Source of the DNA: a virus
Virus record (IMG/VR): IMGVR_UViG_3300021964_006691
Span: 1-63,513 of that record
Length of the DNA stretch: 63,513 bases
Strand: one strand, 5' to 3'
The notes below the pieces were generated by a model. The model was not told the origin of the DNA. It ran no database searches and saw only the letters and a program-made list of their open reading frames with translations. The position numbers and the translations under genes were made by a program. This document shows, in pieces, positions 18,022 through 26,155 of this stretch (positions within the stretch are counted from its first letter, which is position 1; each line of letters begins with the position of its first letter).

Positions 18022-18930
18022 TTTGATATTTTGTTTAAACGATGCACTTGTTTGTAGAAAATCAGGATTTTGAAGTATTCTTTTGTATTCCCAATCAGGA
18101 ATATATGTATTAGTTACAAAGTTTCTATCAGGTACAGAGTTATGTATAAATCCTTTATAACAAACAGAAAGCTCATTAAATTTATGTTCTGATAAGTTCT
18201 GCCTAGGCAAACTGGTTTCTAATAAACTTTTACCTTGTATAGGACGTAAAAAAGTTTTTAATAAATGATACCCTACTACAGTTTTCACTATACCAGTATC
18301 TTTGACATCTAAATCCTTTAATGAATTATAATTATAATTTGATTCATCAATGTCTAAACTGTGTACATCATGGTACCATTTTCCGTCTATTGACATAACA
18401 TGATTGATATCATGACCTACTGTAGGGCCAGGAAAGTATTCTACTTCTACATTGTATTCATTTTCCTGCACAGCAGAAATATCTGATAAATTTTCTTTAT
18501 AAACATAATAATGAATTTTATTGCAATATTTTAAATTTTTTTGTATGGATTCAAATTTTATGTCTGGTGTTACGATACTGATGGTCTTTTTAAAACCATA
18601 TAATTTGAATATACAATATGAATCACAATTTTTTAGTAAATGTATTTTGTCTGACACACCATTGGTTATACAAATAATTTGTATATTATTACCATCACAA
18701 AAATTTATGAATTCCTCTATTTTATAATATTCTAAAGGATCTCCAAAAACTGATTCCAAAATAATTTGGTTGGGATTTTCTGCCAGTAGGAAGTTCGTAA
18801 TTTTATTGAAATCTAAATGTTCTTCTGGAATAGCTCTTTTACCAAATCTATGATCTATAAAAGAGCCCTGATTATCGAAACTAATAAAAGAGTTATTTTT
18901 AGAGGTAAGATCTATAAAAACTTTTTTCAT
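18013..18930 (-). CDS. Radical-SAM-like fold protein lacking the cluster cysteines
   Basis: 305 residues. Residues about 50-95 (IILESVFGDPLEYYKIEEF, then IICITNG) match the GGE-strand and TNG-strand region of radical SAM barrels. The first 60 residues, where CX3CX2C should be, contain no cysteine. It is therefore probably a divergent relative that lost SAM cleavage, and may act as a binding partner. It lies tail to tail with the active radical SAM gene. A start ATG at 18930 follows an AGGGT ribosome-binding site. Confidence 0.55.
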   Translation of the reverse strand: MKKVFIDLTSKNNSFISFDNQGSFIDHRFGKRAIPEEHLDFNKITNFLLAENPNQIILESVFGDPLEYYKIEEFINFCDGNNIQIICITNGVSDKIHLLKNCDSYCIFKLYGFKKTISIVTPDIKFESIQKNLKYCNKIHYYVYKENLSDISAVQENEYNVEVEYFPGPTVGHDINHVMSIDGKWYHDVHSLDIDESNYNYNSLKDLDVKDTGIVKTVVGYHLLKTFLRPIQGKSLLETSLPRQNLSEHKFNELSVCYKGFIHNSVPDRNFVTNTYIPDWEYKRILQNPDFLQTSASFKQNIKSI

Positions 18931-18954
18931 ACCCTGTATTAATTAATTTTCCGT

Positions 18955-20466
18955 CTATACGCCTTGTTCTTTTAATTTTGCCGCATTAAAATTAACAACT
19001 TGGTCGTAACTAGCATCATCGTCATCATAGTAAAACTCTGATGCTCCTGATAACTCTGACTCTGAAGTAGCATATATACCCACAGTAAATTCTTCTATAG
19101 AATATGTTCCACTAACATTACCTGACATTGAGAAGTGATAAAGTCCTGGTACTGTGACTCCTGTCATATTTGCTGAAGTATCAATGTTTAAGTTTCTGTC
19201 TGTTCCAGTACCTGTAATTGTTAAAAATGGTGGTAATGGGCTAAAATCTGCTACTTCTATCTCAGTAACACCATCTTTGATTTGTAGGTCAATAGTCTGA
19301 GTCTGACCTGATGCCAGTGTAGTTATAATACCAGAAGGTAAATTTGTAAAAGTCTGATCTGTAACTTGAGGACTTACACCTATAGATTGTTTAAGTTCGG
19401 CTTCAGTTATTCCGGTATCTGTTAAAAGAGTAGCATCAAAAGATACTGAAGTACCTCTAAATTCTACCATTCCTTCTGAAATCACATATGATTTTATTTG
19501 AAAGGCGTCTGAGTTTGGATATAAGTCTGTATATTGAGCTACAAGACCACCTATCTGAGCCGCCGATACTGATGTACCACTTGCTGTAGTGTATGCTGAG
19601 TTGTCAGTAAAATTAATTACGGAAACACTATCACCTAATGCATAAATATCGTTTTCTTCACCTAGGTTACATTTACCGCCATCTAGTTCTGCAACATGTC
19701 CTCCACTGTTCATTGCACCTACTGTAAGTACACTATCAAGACCTGCTGGTGAGTAGTTATCTGTATCTGCACCTTGGTTACCTGCCGCGGCAACAATAAC
19801 CATATTATTATCTTCTAATTGTTTAAACTTGGAGTCAATCAAACTATTTTTTGATGCTGTCCAACATGCAACCACCGTCTTTGTTTGACTTGGTGTGTTT
19901 GCATTGTGGTGTACCTGAATTGCTTCTAAGGCATCTATAACATCTGCTACTGTTCCTGTATAAGGGTTAGTATTCATCATTCTGACATTATGTAGTGTGG
20001 CATCTTTAGCAGTACCAATATTAGCACCTACAATTAAACTTGCCATTACAGTTCCATGACCGTCTGCATCTGCAAAATCACTAGCAAAACCTGTGTATAA
20101 ATTATTAACAGTACGACCTGTAAACTCTGTATGAGTTGTATTTACACCTGTATCTAGCAAATATACATGTTCACCACTTCCACTACTCTGTGCATTATAA
20201 GTAACATCTGTATTACCTATTTTGTTACACATCATAGTTAAATGATCGGTATTAAATGCTGGTGTAACTACTTTTTCTGCATCTACTAATTCGCCGTATT
20301 TTTTTCCGCTAATTGCATCATATTGTGCTGTCTCGGCTGTGACTTTATAAGTCATAGCAAAACTATATGTTTTGGTTATGGTACCACCTGCGTCTGTAAT
20401 TGCCGTTTGGGCCGCAGTTGCATCAGCATGTACTGACGAATCCATTTCGATTATGTATTCTGCCAT
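18955..20466 (-). CDS. Subtilisin-like S8 serine protease
   Basis: 503 residues with the full S8 active site: D105 (LLDTG), H137 (DGHGT), N230 (AAAGNQG) and S299 (SGTSVSAA). Residues 1-70 look like an I9-type inhibitor prodomain. Residues after about 365 form beta-rich C-terminal domains. No signal peptide is seen. It is transcribed from a minus-strand late promoter, so it is likely a virion-associated protease acting on assembly partners or host surface protein. Confidence 0.85.
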   Translation of the reverse strand: MAEYIIEMDSSVHADATAAQTAITDAGGTITKTYSFAMTYKVTAETAQYDAISGKKYGELVDAEKVVTPAFNTDHLTMMCNKIGNTDVTYNAQSSGSGEHVYLLDTGVNTTHTEFTGRTVNNLYTGFASDFADADGHGTVMASLIVGANIGTAKDATLHNVRMMNTNPYTGTVADVIDALEAIQVHHNANTPSQTKTVVACWTASKNSLIDSKFKQLEDNNMVIVAAAGNQGADTDNYSPAGLDSVLTVGAMNSGGHVAELDGGKCNLGEENDIYALGDSVSVINFTDNSAYTTASGTSVSAAQIGGLVAQYTDLYPNSDAFQIKSYVISEGMVEFRGTSVSFDATLLTDTGITEAELKQSIGVSPQVTDQTFTNLPSGIITTLASGQTQTIDLQIKDGVTEIEVADFSPLPPFLTITGTGTDRNLNIDTSANMTGVTVPGLYHFSMSGNVSGTYSIEEFTVGIYATSESELSGASEFYYDDDDASYDQVVNFNAAKLKEQGV

Positions 20467-20513
20467 TTTGTAAACTCCTAATTAAAAATAATTGATAACT
20501 ATACTATATAATG

Positions 20514-20521
20514 TATTTATC
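20514..20521 (-). promoter_or_regulatory. Minus-strand late promoter GATAAATA
   Basis: TATTTATC on the plus strand reads GATAAATA on the minus strand, 47 nt upstream of the S8 protease start, with a TTAGGAG ribosome-binding site next to the gene. Confidence 0.6.
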
Positions 20522-20547
20522 ATATTTTAAGATATACAGGTCATTAA

Positions 20548-21573
20548 ATGAGTATTAAAAACGAAGTCAGATTACCAGGAATAGATATGAATCTTTCCAG
20601 TATGCCTTATGTTAAGATATATGCTGAAGAAACAGACAAAAAACTTTTAGACTGCATATCTGATATTTTAAAAGATAAACAAGACGTAAACATAGCATTA
20701 AGTGGAGGTTTAGACAGTCAGTTTATGTTATATTGCTGTTTAGAGTTAAACAAGAATATTACACTTTTTACATATAGGTCTCTTTGGGAAGATGTAGTTA
20801 TAAACTCTAGTGATGTATATAATACTGAGCAACTTGCTAAAAAGTTTAATTTAGAACATCATATCATAGATATAGACCTTAAAAAGTTTTTTGATAATCT
20901 AGAACATTTTAAGTATAGTAAAGATTTTTTTAATACGTCACCACAAATTTCTGTTCACTTTCATTTTATAAAACAGATAAAGGAGCAGTTTGGTATACAG
21001 CATTTAATTTTGGGAGGTGAAGCGCCAACGTTTACATACAGTGACTTTGAAACTAGTAACAATATTAGACTCATGGCGGTAGGTGCTTATTTGAATCATG
21101 TTGCACCTTATTACTTGTTTTGTGAAAGTATAGGTTTAGAATGTATAAAAGATATTTTTTATCATAGTAAAGAATGTGTGTATGCAGGTTTCAAAATAAA
21201 TTTAGATCTTTTAAAAAAGGAAAATATATATGGTCTTACGAATACAGGAACAAACTACCGTAGCGACAACTACAGATATAAGACGAGTTACTATAAGGAA
21301 ACTTTTCCTAATATCACCCCTCAACCATTTGCCTTCACTGGATTTGAGACACTGAAAAAAATACTAGCATCTGAAACTGGAAATTACAATCAATTTGATA
21401 TATTATACAGGTATCCTCAAGTAAAATTAGTTCCCGAATTTATTTCAAACAGACCCAAATTACAAAAAAATATGTTTTACGATAGTAAAATAATAGATCT
21501 TTTTAAAGAATTTACTAAGTATATACAACAAAACGATTGTAAAAACGTAAGTACATATACCTTCGATTTCTAA
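20548..21573 (+). CDS. PP-loop ATPase, asparagine-synthase-like
   Basis: 341 residues. The PP-loop SGGLDSQ near residue 56 binds ATP and adenylates a substrate. The following layout (TLFTYR, later LILGGEAP) resembles the C-terminal domain of asparagine synthases and related N-type ATP pyrophosphatases. No glutaminase domain is present. The substrate is unknown; amidation of a peptide or surface sugar would fit the radical SAM and glycan genes nearby, but this is inference. Confidence 0.65.
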   Translation: MSIKNEVRLPGIDMNLSSMPYVKIYAEETDKKLLDCISDILKDKQDVNIALSGGLDSQFMLYCCLELNKNITLFTYRSLWEDVVINSSDVYNTEQLAKKFNLEHHIIDIDLKKFFDNLEHFKYSKDFFNTSPQISVHFHFIKQIKEQFGIQHLILGGEAPTFTYSDFETSNNIRLMAVGAYLNHVAPYYLFCESIGLECIKDIFYHSKECVYAGFKINLDLLKKENIYGLTNTGTNYRSDNYRYKTSYYKETFPNITPQPFAFTGFETLKKILASETGNYNQFDILYRYPQVKLVPEFISNRPKLQKNMFYDSKIIDLFKEFTKYIQQNDCKNVSTYTFDF

Positions 21574-21618
21574 ATCGTTCAAAATTACCCTATAATCTAC
21601 ACTATTCAAACACCTATA

Positions 21619-21626
21619 TATAAATA
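21619..21626 (+). promoter_or_regulatory. Consensus late promoter TATAAATA before small-gene run
   Basis: An exact TATAAATA lies 52 nt before the first small ORF at 21679 and probably drives the small membrane-protein run. Confidence 0.5.
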
Positions 21627-21678
21627 CACTTTATATAATGACATAAGTTATTAATATATTAACCTCCATTACACAGAT

Positions 21679-21804
21679 ATGAAGAATTTAGTTTGTATAT
21701 GGTTAGTTTGCACCATCCAAGTAAACGACCAACTGTACGGCGCTCTAAGAAGTGTGAGGGAAATAACGACTTGGAGTATAGCAGGTGAGCCAAAAACAAA
21801 TTAG
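21679..21804 (+). CDS. Possible 41-aa small protein
   Basis: A 41-residue ORF starting MKNLVCIWLVCTIQ, a short hydrophobic N-terminus that could be a signal or membrane anchor. It lies behind a late promoter in a 500-base stretch otherwise without long genes. No homologue is recognised. Confidence 0.3.
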   Translation: MKNLVCIWLVCTIQVNDQLYGALRSVREITTWSIAGEPKTN

Positions 21805-21886
21805 AAAATTTCGTGAAAACATAGAACTATTTGCATTGATGACTATTTTTGTATCAAGCATTTTTGCTATTGCTCCGGTATCATAA
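21785..21886 (+). CDS. Possible 33-aa single-span membrane protein
   Basis: A GTG-started ORF (SQKQIRKFRENIE) whose basic head is followed by a hydrophobic helix (LFALMTIFVSSIFAIAPV). It overlaps the end of the 41-aa ORF. The charge-then-helix layout supports a real small membrane protein. Confidence 0.35.
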   Translation: MSQKQIRKFRENIELFALMTIFVSSIFAIAPVS

Positions 21887-21904
21887 CGGAAAAAATAGAA
21901 CAGA

Positions 21905-22033
21905 ATGAGAACGATAGCACTAACGATTATAGATAAATCAGGCATATTTAAAAAGGTCCACCAAAAAGCAGAAGTACTTTGTTACGCCATGCTTTGGGGA
22001 AGTTGGATTTTATGCTTGTCAGTATTATTTTAA
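21905..22033 (+). CDS. Possible 42-aa single-span membrane protein
   Basis: ORF starting MRTIALTIIDK with a basic middle and a C-terminal helix (YAMLWGSWILCLSVLF). It is third in the small-gene run. Function unknown. Confidence 0.35.
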   Translation: MRTIALTIIDKSGIFKKVHQKAEVLCYAMLWGSWILCLSVLF

Positions 22034-22037
22034 TCAT

Positions 22038-22106
22038 ATGAAAAAATTAAAAGAGATAATCTTTTTATACTGGATACTACCATGGGCACCAATACCTTAC
22101 AAGTAA
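22038..22106 (+). CDS. Possible 22-aa peptide
   Basis: A 22-codon ORF (MKKLKEIIFLYWILPWAP...) with a basic start and aromatic helix, overlapping the next gene in another frame. It may be a leader for the 22082 gene or be noise. Confidence 0.2.
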   Translation: MKKLKEIIFLYWILPWAPIPYK

Positions 22107-22270
22107 GAGAAGCAACACCTGACGAACAAGCAGAGTGGTTCGAAACAGACTACTTCATGAAAGGAGACTTTGATGTAATGAAACTGTTTGTGGTAATACC
22201 TGCAGTAATACAAATTGTTGTATTTGGTATGATGTTAGCCGTCATGTATTTAAATACATTTCTCTTTTGA
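22082..22270 (+). CDS. Small membrane protein
   Basis: 62 residues: a soluble acidic head (TPDEQAEWFETDYF) then one membrane helix (LFVVIPAVIQIVVFGMMLAV). It is the most convincing of the small-gene run. Its stop overlaps the next start (TTGA). Function unknown. Confidence 0.55.
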   Translation: MGTNTLQVREATPDEQAEWFETDYFMKGDFDVMKLFVVIPAVIQIVVFGMMLAVMYLNTFLF

Positions 22271-22425
22271 TTAACGAAGCAATAAAGGCCGTCATTGGCG
22301 TGGGTAAAAATGGCGGTCAGTTTCAACCCTCCCCCATGCGAATTATCCTATTCGCATTTTTAGTAGCAGGTATATTTTTAGGTACAGTTGCATTGTTGCT
22401 TACATTTGCTAGTATTGTAACATAG
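22267..22425 (+). CDS. Small membrane protein with TTG start
   Basis: 52 residues from a TTG that overlaps the upstream TGA: INEAIKAVIGVGKNGGQFQP then a membrane helix (IILFAFLVAGIFLGTVALLL). An ATG at 22336 would give only the helix. Coupling to the upstream gene supports the longer form. Confidence 0.45.
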   Translation: MINEAIKAVIGVGKNGGQFQPSPMRIILFAFLVAGIFLGTVALLLTFASIVT

Positions 22426-22440
22426 TTGTAACATTAGTGT

Positions 22441-22448
22441 TATAAATA
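22441..22448 (+). promoter_or_regulatory. Consensus late promoter TATAAATA before the Pit-like gene
   Basis: An exact TATAAATA starts a leader of about 106 nt ending in a TGAGGA ribosome-binding site before the ATG at 22560. The leader holds no convincing ORF. Confidence 0.55.
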
Positions 22449-22559
22449 AGTGTGTAAAGGCACCAATAGGTGTAAATTACATTTATAAAAAATTAAATGT
22501 AGAACTACTAGACACACCATTAGGTAATAAGTTTATAATGTTCTAATTGAGGAATTAGA

Positions 22560-23504
22560 ATGGATATAATGACCTTACTATGGACCTGTGTGGGATTTGG
22601 TTTCGCTTCTTATACAGTTATCGCTAACGATAGCATTCAAACATTAGGCACATGGATACAGTCAAACAAAGAAAAGTTTGATTGGAAAACATTATGGCTT
22701 GGAGCAAGTAGTGTTCTGCTATTTGCATTATGGTATGGCTGGACTGTTAATGGTGGAGACATCGCATACGGCAGACTGGACAGAATACCTTACTTGGAAC
22801 CACAATGGTACCATGCATTAGCACCAGGTGTATTACTTGTACTAACACGTTTTGGTGTACCAGTAAGTACATCGTTCTTGGTGTTAAGTGCATTTGCTAG
22901 TACGTTTGTATTAGAGAAGATGTTAATTAAATCGTTTGCTGGATATGGAGTTGCGGCAGTTAGTGCCTATGCCATATGGGCAGTCGTAACAAAGTGGATG
23001 TCTAATGTAAACTTAGGTGGTAGCGAAAGCAACTGGCGTATAGCACAATGGACAGTAACAGGTTGGTTGTGGTGGACATGGTTATCACATGACATGGCTA
23101 ACATGGCTGTATTCTTGCCACGTGAAGTAGATGCTTTAACATTAACAGGTATATCAGCATTGTTTATTGCTGGTATGGGTTGGATGTTTAAAGAGCAAGG
23201 TGGTAAAATACAAAACGTAGTTATTAGTAAAACAGATACTAATTATGTTAAAAGTGCTACACTGATTGACCTAGTGTACTTGGTTATACTTTGGTACTTT
23301 AAGCAGTATAACAATATTCCAATGTCAACAACATGGGTATTCATTGGATTGTTAAGTGGTAGAGAACTTGCCATTGCTACATTTAGTGGGGGAACGAAAA
23401 ACTTTAAAGAAGTATTCCCAATAGTAGCAGGTGACTTTGGTAAACTAATGATAGGTGTTGCGGCATCAATGGGCATTATAATAGGTATTCATACCTTAAC
23501 ATAG
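22560..23504 (+). CDS. Pit-like (PHO4-type) inorganic phosphate permease candidate
   Basis: 314 residues with about eight to ten membrane helices. The two inverted-repeat signatures of Pit transporters are recognisable: IANDSIQTLG near residue 22 with VPVSTSF near residue 100, and WLSHDMANMAVFLPR near residue 177. Pit proteins import phosphate with cations. The protein is shorter than bacterial PitA (about 400-500 residues). A phage copy would support phosphate supply for DNA synthesis in phosphate-poor sea water. The family call rests on motifs I can see, not on a search. Confidence 0.55.
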   Translation: MDIMTLLWTCVGFGFASYTVIANDSIQTLGTWIQSNKEKFDWKTLWLGASSVLLFALWYGWTVNGGDIAYGRLDRIPYLEPQWYHALAPGVLLVLTRFGVPVSTSFLVLSAFASTFVLEKMLIKSFAGYGVAAVSAYAIWAVVTKWMSNVNLGGSESNWRIAQWTVTGWLWWTWLSHDMANMAVFLPREVDALTLTGISALFIAGMGWMFKEQGGKIQNVVISKTDTNYVKSATLIDLVYLVILWYFKQYNNIPMSTTWVFIGLLSGRELAIATFSGGTKNFKEVFPIVAGDFGKLMIGVAASMGIIIGIHTLT

Positions 23505-23532
23505 TTGACAATCGTTATTAAATGTGTATAAT
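23505..23532 (+). promoter_or_regulatory. Sigma70-type promoter TTGACA-16-TATAAT
   Basis: Perfect TTGACA at 23505-23510 and perfect TATAAT at 23527-23532, 16 bp apart, directly upstream of the ferredoxin gene. Confidence 0.85.
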
Positions 23533-23555
23533 AGCATTTTAAGATAAGTAGTGGT

Positions 23556-23891
23556 ATGAGTTTTGTAGTAGGTAGTCCCTGTGTCGGGTGTAAAGATACG
23601 AAATGCGTAGAGGTTTGTCCTGTAGATTGTTTCTACGAAGGACCTGACATGCTGGTAATTGATCCTGATGAATGTATCGACTGTGCTTTATGTGAACCAG
23701 AGTGTCCTGTAGAGGCAATCTGGAGTGACGATGAATTACCTGCAGAGCAAATACCCTTTATAGAAATAAATGCAAAGATGGCTGACATATGGCCTAACAT
23801 TGCAGAAACAAAAGAACCAATGGCACACGAAAGTCCATACAGTACAGAAGAAGCAATAGCAATAGGTGAGAAACATGTCGAAGAAAGTTAA
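23556..23891 (+). CDS. fdxA: 7Fe ferredoxin (3Fe-4S/4Fe-4S)
   Basis: 111 residues matching the FdxA family. Cys9, 17, 21, 25, 40, 43, 46 and 50 are spaced as in 7Fe ferredoxins ([17 protein letters not shown] and [16 protein letters not shown]). It carries low-potential electrons. It has its own strong sigma70 promoter, implying early expression. Candidate partners in the window are the radical SAM enzymes, which need a reductant; that link is inference. Confidence 0.9.
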   Translation: MSFVVGSPCVGCKDTKCVEVCPVDCFYEGPDMLVIDPDECIDCALCEPECPVEAIWSDDELPAEQIPFIEINAKMADIWPNIAETKEPMAHESPYSTEEAIAIGEKHVEES

Positions 23892-24024
23892 AAAGCCGTT
23901 AAGTAATACTACAAGGTCACACTTGCAGTTGTTTACTCACGATACTCCATTCGGGCATAAGGTACAAAAGGATAAAACTAAAATTATACCTCGTAAAGAG
24001 AAGTATAAGGATGAGAAAAAATAA
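23875..24024 (+). CDS. Small basic protein
   Basis: 49 residues ([20 protein letters not shown]...), Lys-rich. The start lies inside the ferredoxin gene end and the stop overlaps the next start (TAATG). No family recognised. Confidence 0.5.
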   Translation: MSKKVKKPLSNTTRSHLQLFTHDTPFGHKVQKDKTKIIPRKEKYKDEKK

Positions 24025-24194
24025 TGGACGGAGTATTACTGGCGGCAGGTATGATAGCAAGTTTGATTGCTATTGTACATTTATTAATCAACGAAGGTGG
24101 TGGCACAAAAGGTATTGAAGAAGAGCCTTACTATGGTCGCAAGACTGGACAAATACACACAGCCAAGAAGGAAAGGGTAGATTATATAGTCTAA
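24024..24194 (+). CDS. Small single-span membrane protein
   Basis: 56 residues: an N-terminal membrane helix (VLLAAGMIASLIAIVHLLI) then a charged tail ending KKERVDYIV. It is coupled by TAATG to the basic protein before it. Function unknown. Confidence 0.5.
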   Translation: MDGVLLAAGMIASLIAIVHLLINEGGGTKGIEEEPYYGRKTGQIHTAKKERVDYIV

Positions 24195-24196
24195 CT

Positions 24197-24204
24197 GATA
24201 AATA
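24197..24204 (+). promoter_or_regulatory. Late promoter GATAAATA
   Basis: GATAAATA lies 35 nt before the lipase gene, with AAAGGAG as ribosome-binding site. Confidence 0.6.
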
Positions 24205-24239
24205 CTACTATAATAATTTTATTATTAAAGGAGTAACAA

Positions 24240-25046
24240 ATGTCAGTAAAAGATATGTCGTATCGCGATCGCGGTTTATTGTTGAGTATGTATGCTCATC
24301 AATGTTATCAATCACCAGAAGAATTATTACAAGCAAGACCTGGAATAAAAGATTTAAGCCCTCTTAAAAAATTCTTAAATAAACCACTTCCACCTACATT
24401 TATAGATGTTGATGGAGCTCAGGCTTATGTAATGAGTGACAAAGACGATGTACTTATTGCATGTAGAGGAACAGAGCCCACACAAATAAATGATATACTA
24501 GCAGACTTAAAGATGTTTCCAGTAAAGCATCACATAGCAGGTAGAGTCCACAGAGGTTTTTATGCAGAGTATGAAAAAGTTATCCCTGGTATTAAAGAAG
24601 CACTAGCCAAACACAATAAGAAAGGCGATAAGACTATGTGGGTAACAGGACATAGTTTAGGTGGAGCAATGGCAGTATTAGTTGCGGCTGAACTACAACC
24701 AAACGGTGGATTACATACATTTGGACAACCTAGAGTAGGTACAAAAGCATTTTTACCAGCATTAAGTGGTATTAAGTATTATAGGTACAGAAATAATAAC
24801 GATGCCGTTACAGCAGTACCACCCTCTTTCCTATTATTTAGACATGGTGGTGTATTAAGATATATTAATACTTATGGTAATATTAGACCTGCAACTTGGT
24901 TCCAACGTTTTAAAGATAAATGTAGAGGATATTGGCAAGCATTGAAATCATTTAATCTTATTGACGGCTTTGCTGATCACAGTATGGGATTATATCATGA
25001 GTACCTATATAACATGGACGACAATGGCGACCAATTACCAAAATAA
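24240..25046 (+). CDS. Class 3 lipase-like alpha/beta hydrolase
   Basis: 268 residues. The nucleophile elbow is GHSLGGA with Ser139; IACRGTEP is the oxyanion-side strand; Asp in NNDAVTAVPP and His near ADHSMGLYHEYL complete a likely triad. Class 3 lipases cut acylglycerols or phospholipids. There is no signal peptide. A late promoter suggests action at virion maturation or lysis, perhaps on host membrane lipid. Confidence 0.8.
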   Translation: MSVKDMSYRDRGLLLSMYAHQCYQSPEELLQARPGIKDLSPLKKFLNKPLPPTFIDVDGAQAYVMSDKDDVLIACRGTEPTQINDILADLKMFPVKHHIAGRVHRGFYAEYEKVIPGIKEALAKHNKKGDKTMWVTGHSLGGAMAVLVAAELQPNGGLHTFGQPRVGTKAFLPALSGIKYYRYRNNNDAVTAVPPSFLLFRHGGVLRYINTYGNIRPATWFQRFKDKCRGYWQALKSFNLIDGFADHSMGLYHEYLYNMDDNGDQLPK

Positions 25047-25055
25047 GGAAACAAT

Positions 25056-25313
25056 ATGAACTGGTTAATAATTTTATCTCTAAAGGCTATACTATCAAGT
25101 ATAATTGGTAGTAGTTTTTATCAGTGGTTTAAAAATACTAAAATGGGCGTATGGTTCCAAGTAAAAATGGATAACACAATGGAGTGGGTAGCAAACAGAT
25201 ATGATATAGAAATTGCTAGTCGTGAAGAAAAGTGGCTTAAACAATATCCATTACTTGGACAACGAATTGTAGACTTAGAAAAAGAAGTAGCCAAACTAAA
25301 GAAAAATAAATAG
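25056..25313 (+). CDS. Small protein with N-terminal membrane segment and coiled coil
   Basis: 85 residues: a hydrophobic N-terminus (WLIILSLKAILSSIIGSSFY), then a Trp/Lys-rich middle and a C-terminal coiled coil (RIVDLEKEVAKLKKNK). It follows the lipase by 9 nt. A membrane-lysis accessory role is possible but not shown. Confidence 0.5.
   Translation: MNWLIILSLKAILSSIIGSSFYQWFKNTKMGVWFQVKMDNTMEWVANRYDIEIASREEKWLKQYPLLGQRIVDLEKEVAKLKKNK
25305..25312 (+). promoter_or_regulatory. Late promoter AATAAATA, 5 nt before ATG
   Basis: AATAAATA overlaps the upstream stop codon and ends 5 nt before the ATG at 25318; a leaderless mRNA is predicted. Confidence 0.55.
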
Positions 25314-25317
25314 ATGT

Positions 25318-25821
25318 ATGATACAATCCATACATGATAGATGTACTGCTATTCTCACATCTAAAAAACCACCTGTAACAAAACTTACAGAAGTTCATGA
25401 TATAATTAATGATTCATTTACGGAAAAGAATAGAGATGTCGTAAATTTACTCACTGAGTTAGCAAACCAAATAAGAATTTTAATAAGACAATCTGCATGG
25501 CAAGGATCAGAACCTATTTCATTTAAAAAAGCGGTTAATGGTTTTTTAGAATTAAACGACAATGAGTGGCAAGAATTAGAAGAGGTTATAGATCATAATA
25601 GAGATTATTCATGGAATTATCTCAATTTATTAGAGTTCAACTACAAGTATAATCGCAAACCAAATTTAGAATTTTTTCTATCACCCCAACATTATAGATT
25701 GCTTGGAATAGTTAAAGCAACTGGAGACATTCAATTATCGAAAACTCTATATAAAAAGCCTGATCAGATTCCTAAGTTCATTTTACCTACATTAAAAACT
25801 ATAAGCAAAAGTTTGATATAA
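25318..25821 (+). CDS. Hypothetical protein
   Basis: 167 residues, mostly helical, starting MIQSIHDRCTAIL. No motif I recognise. It reads from a late promoter embedded in the end of the upstream gene and has no Shine-Dalgarno sequence. Confidence 0.5.
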   Translation: MIQSIHDRCTAILTSKKPPVTKLTEVHDIINDSFTEKNRDVVNLLTELANQIRILIRQSAWQGSEPISFKKAVNGFLELNDNEWQELEEVIDHNRDYSWNYLNLLEFNYKYNRKPNLEFFLSPQHYRLLGIVKATGDIQLSKTLYKKPDQIPKFILPTLKTISKSLI

Positions 25822-25850
25822 ACATAGTTATAACACTAATCTATATATCT

Positions 25851-25858
25851 GATAAATA
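25851..25858 (+). promoter_or_regulatory. Late promoter GATAAATA
   Basis: GATAAATA lies 32 nt before the ATG at 25891; a weak TAGGGT stands in as ribosome-binding site. Confidence 0.55.
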
Positions 25859-25890
25859 TATGCATATAAAAAATTTATAGGGTAACATAG

Positions 25891-26061
25891 ATGTCGAACA
25901 AAACTCCGTATGAGATACGTTTAGATTTGGTCAGAGAAGCAAAAGAAATATTACAGGCTAAAGCAAAAAATCCTGAAGAAATGCCTACGACAGAAGAAGT
26001 GTTATTGGAGGCAGAACGGCTTAACGAGTTTGTTTCTAAAAAACCCTTTAGTGATAGATAA
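25891..26061 (+). CDS. Small conserved myovirus protein
   Basis: 56 residues (TPYEIRLDLVREAKEIL, then TTEEVLLEAERLNEFVS), a helical protein resembling a small conserved gene of cyanomyoviruses. A terminator follows 23 nt after its stop, so it is the last gene of its unit. Function unknown. Confidence 0.6.
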   Translation: MSNKTPYEIRLDLVREAKEILQAKAKNPEEMPTTEEVLLEAERLNEFVSKKPFSDR

Positions 26062-26084
26062 AAAATAAAAAATTAACAAAAAAA

Positions 26085-26108
26085 GGGCGGTCTAAGATCG
26101 CCCTTTTT
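26085..26108 (+). terminator. Rho-independent terminator
   Basis: GGGCGGTC, loop TAA, GATCGCCC, then TTTTT: an 8-bp stem with a U-tract, ending the unit before the tRNA genes. Confidence 0.85.
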
Positions 26109-26131
26109 CTTGACTTTTAAAAAAACTAATC

Positions 26132-26139
26132 AATAAATA
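26132..26139 (+). promoter_or_regulatory. Possible late promoter before tRNA-Thr
   Basis: AATAAATA ends 16 nt before tRNA-Thr. A TTGACT at 26110 has no -10 box at a normal distance, so the late octamer is the better candidate. Confidence 0.35.
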
Positions 26140-26155
26140 GTTGCTGTAATAAAAG

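Noticed and set aside
20548-21573. QueC identity for the PP-loop protein, to pair with QueD
   Set aside because: The length and the downstream GGEAP block fit asparagine-synthase-like ATPases better than QueC, and QueC's Cys zinc site is not seen.
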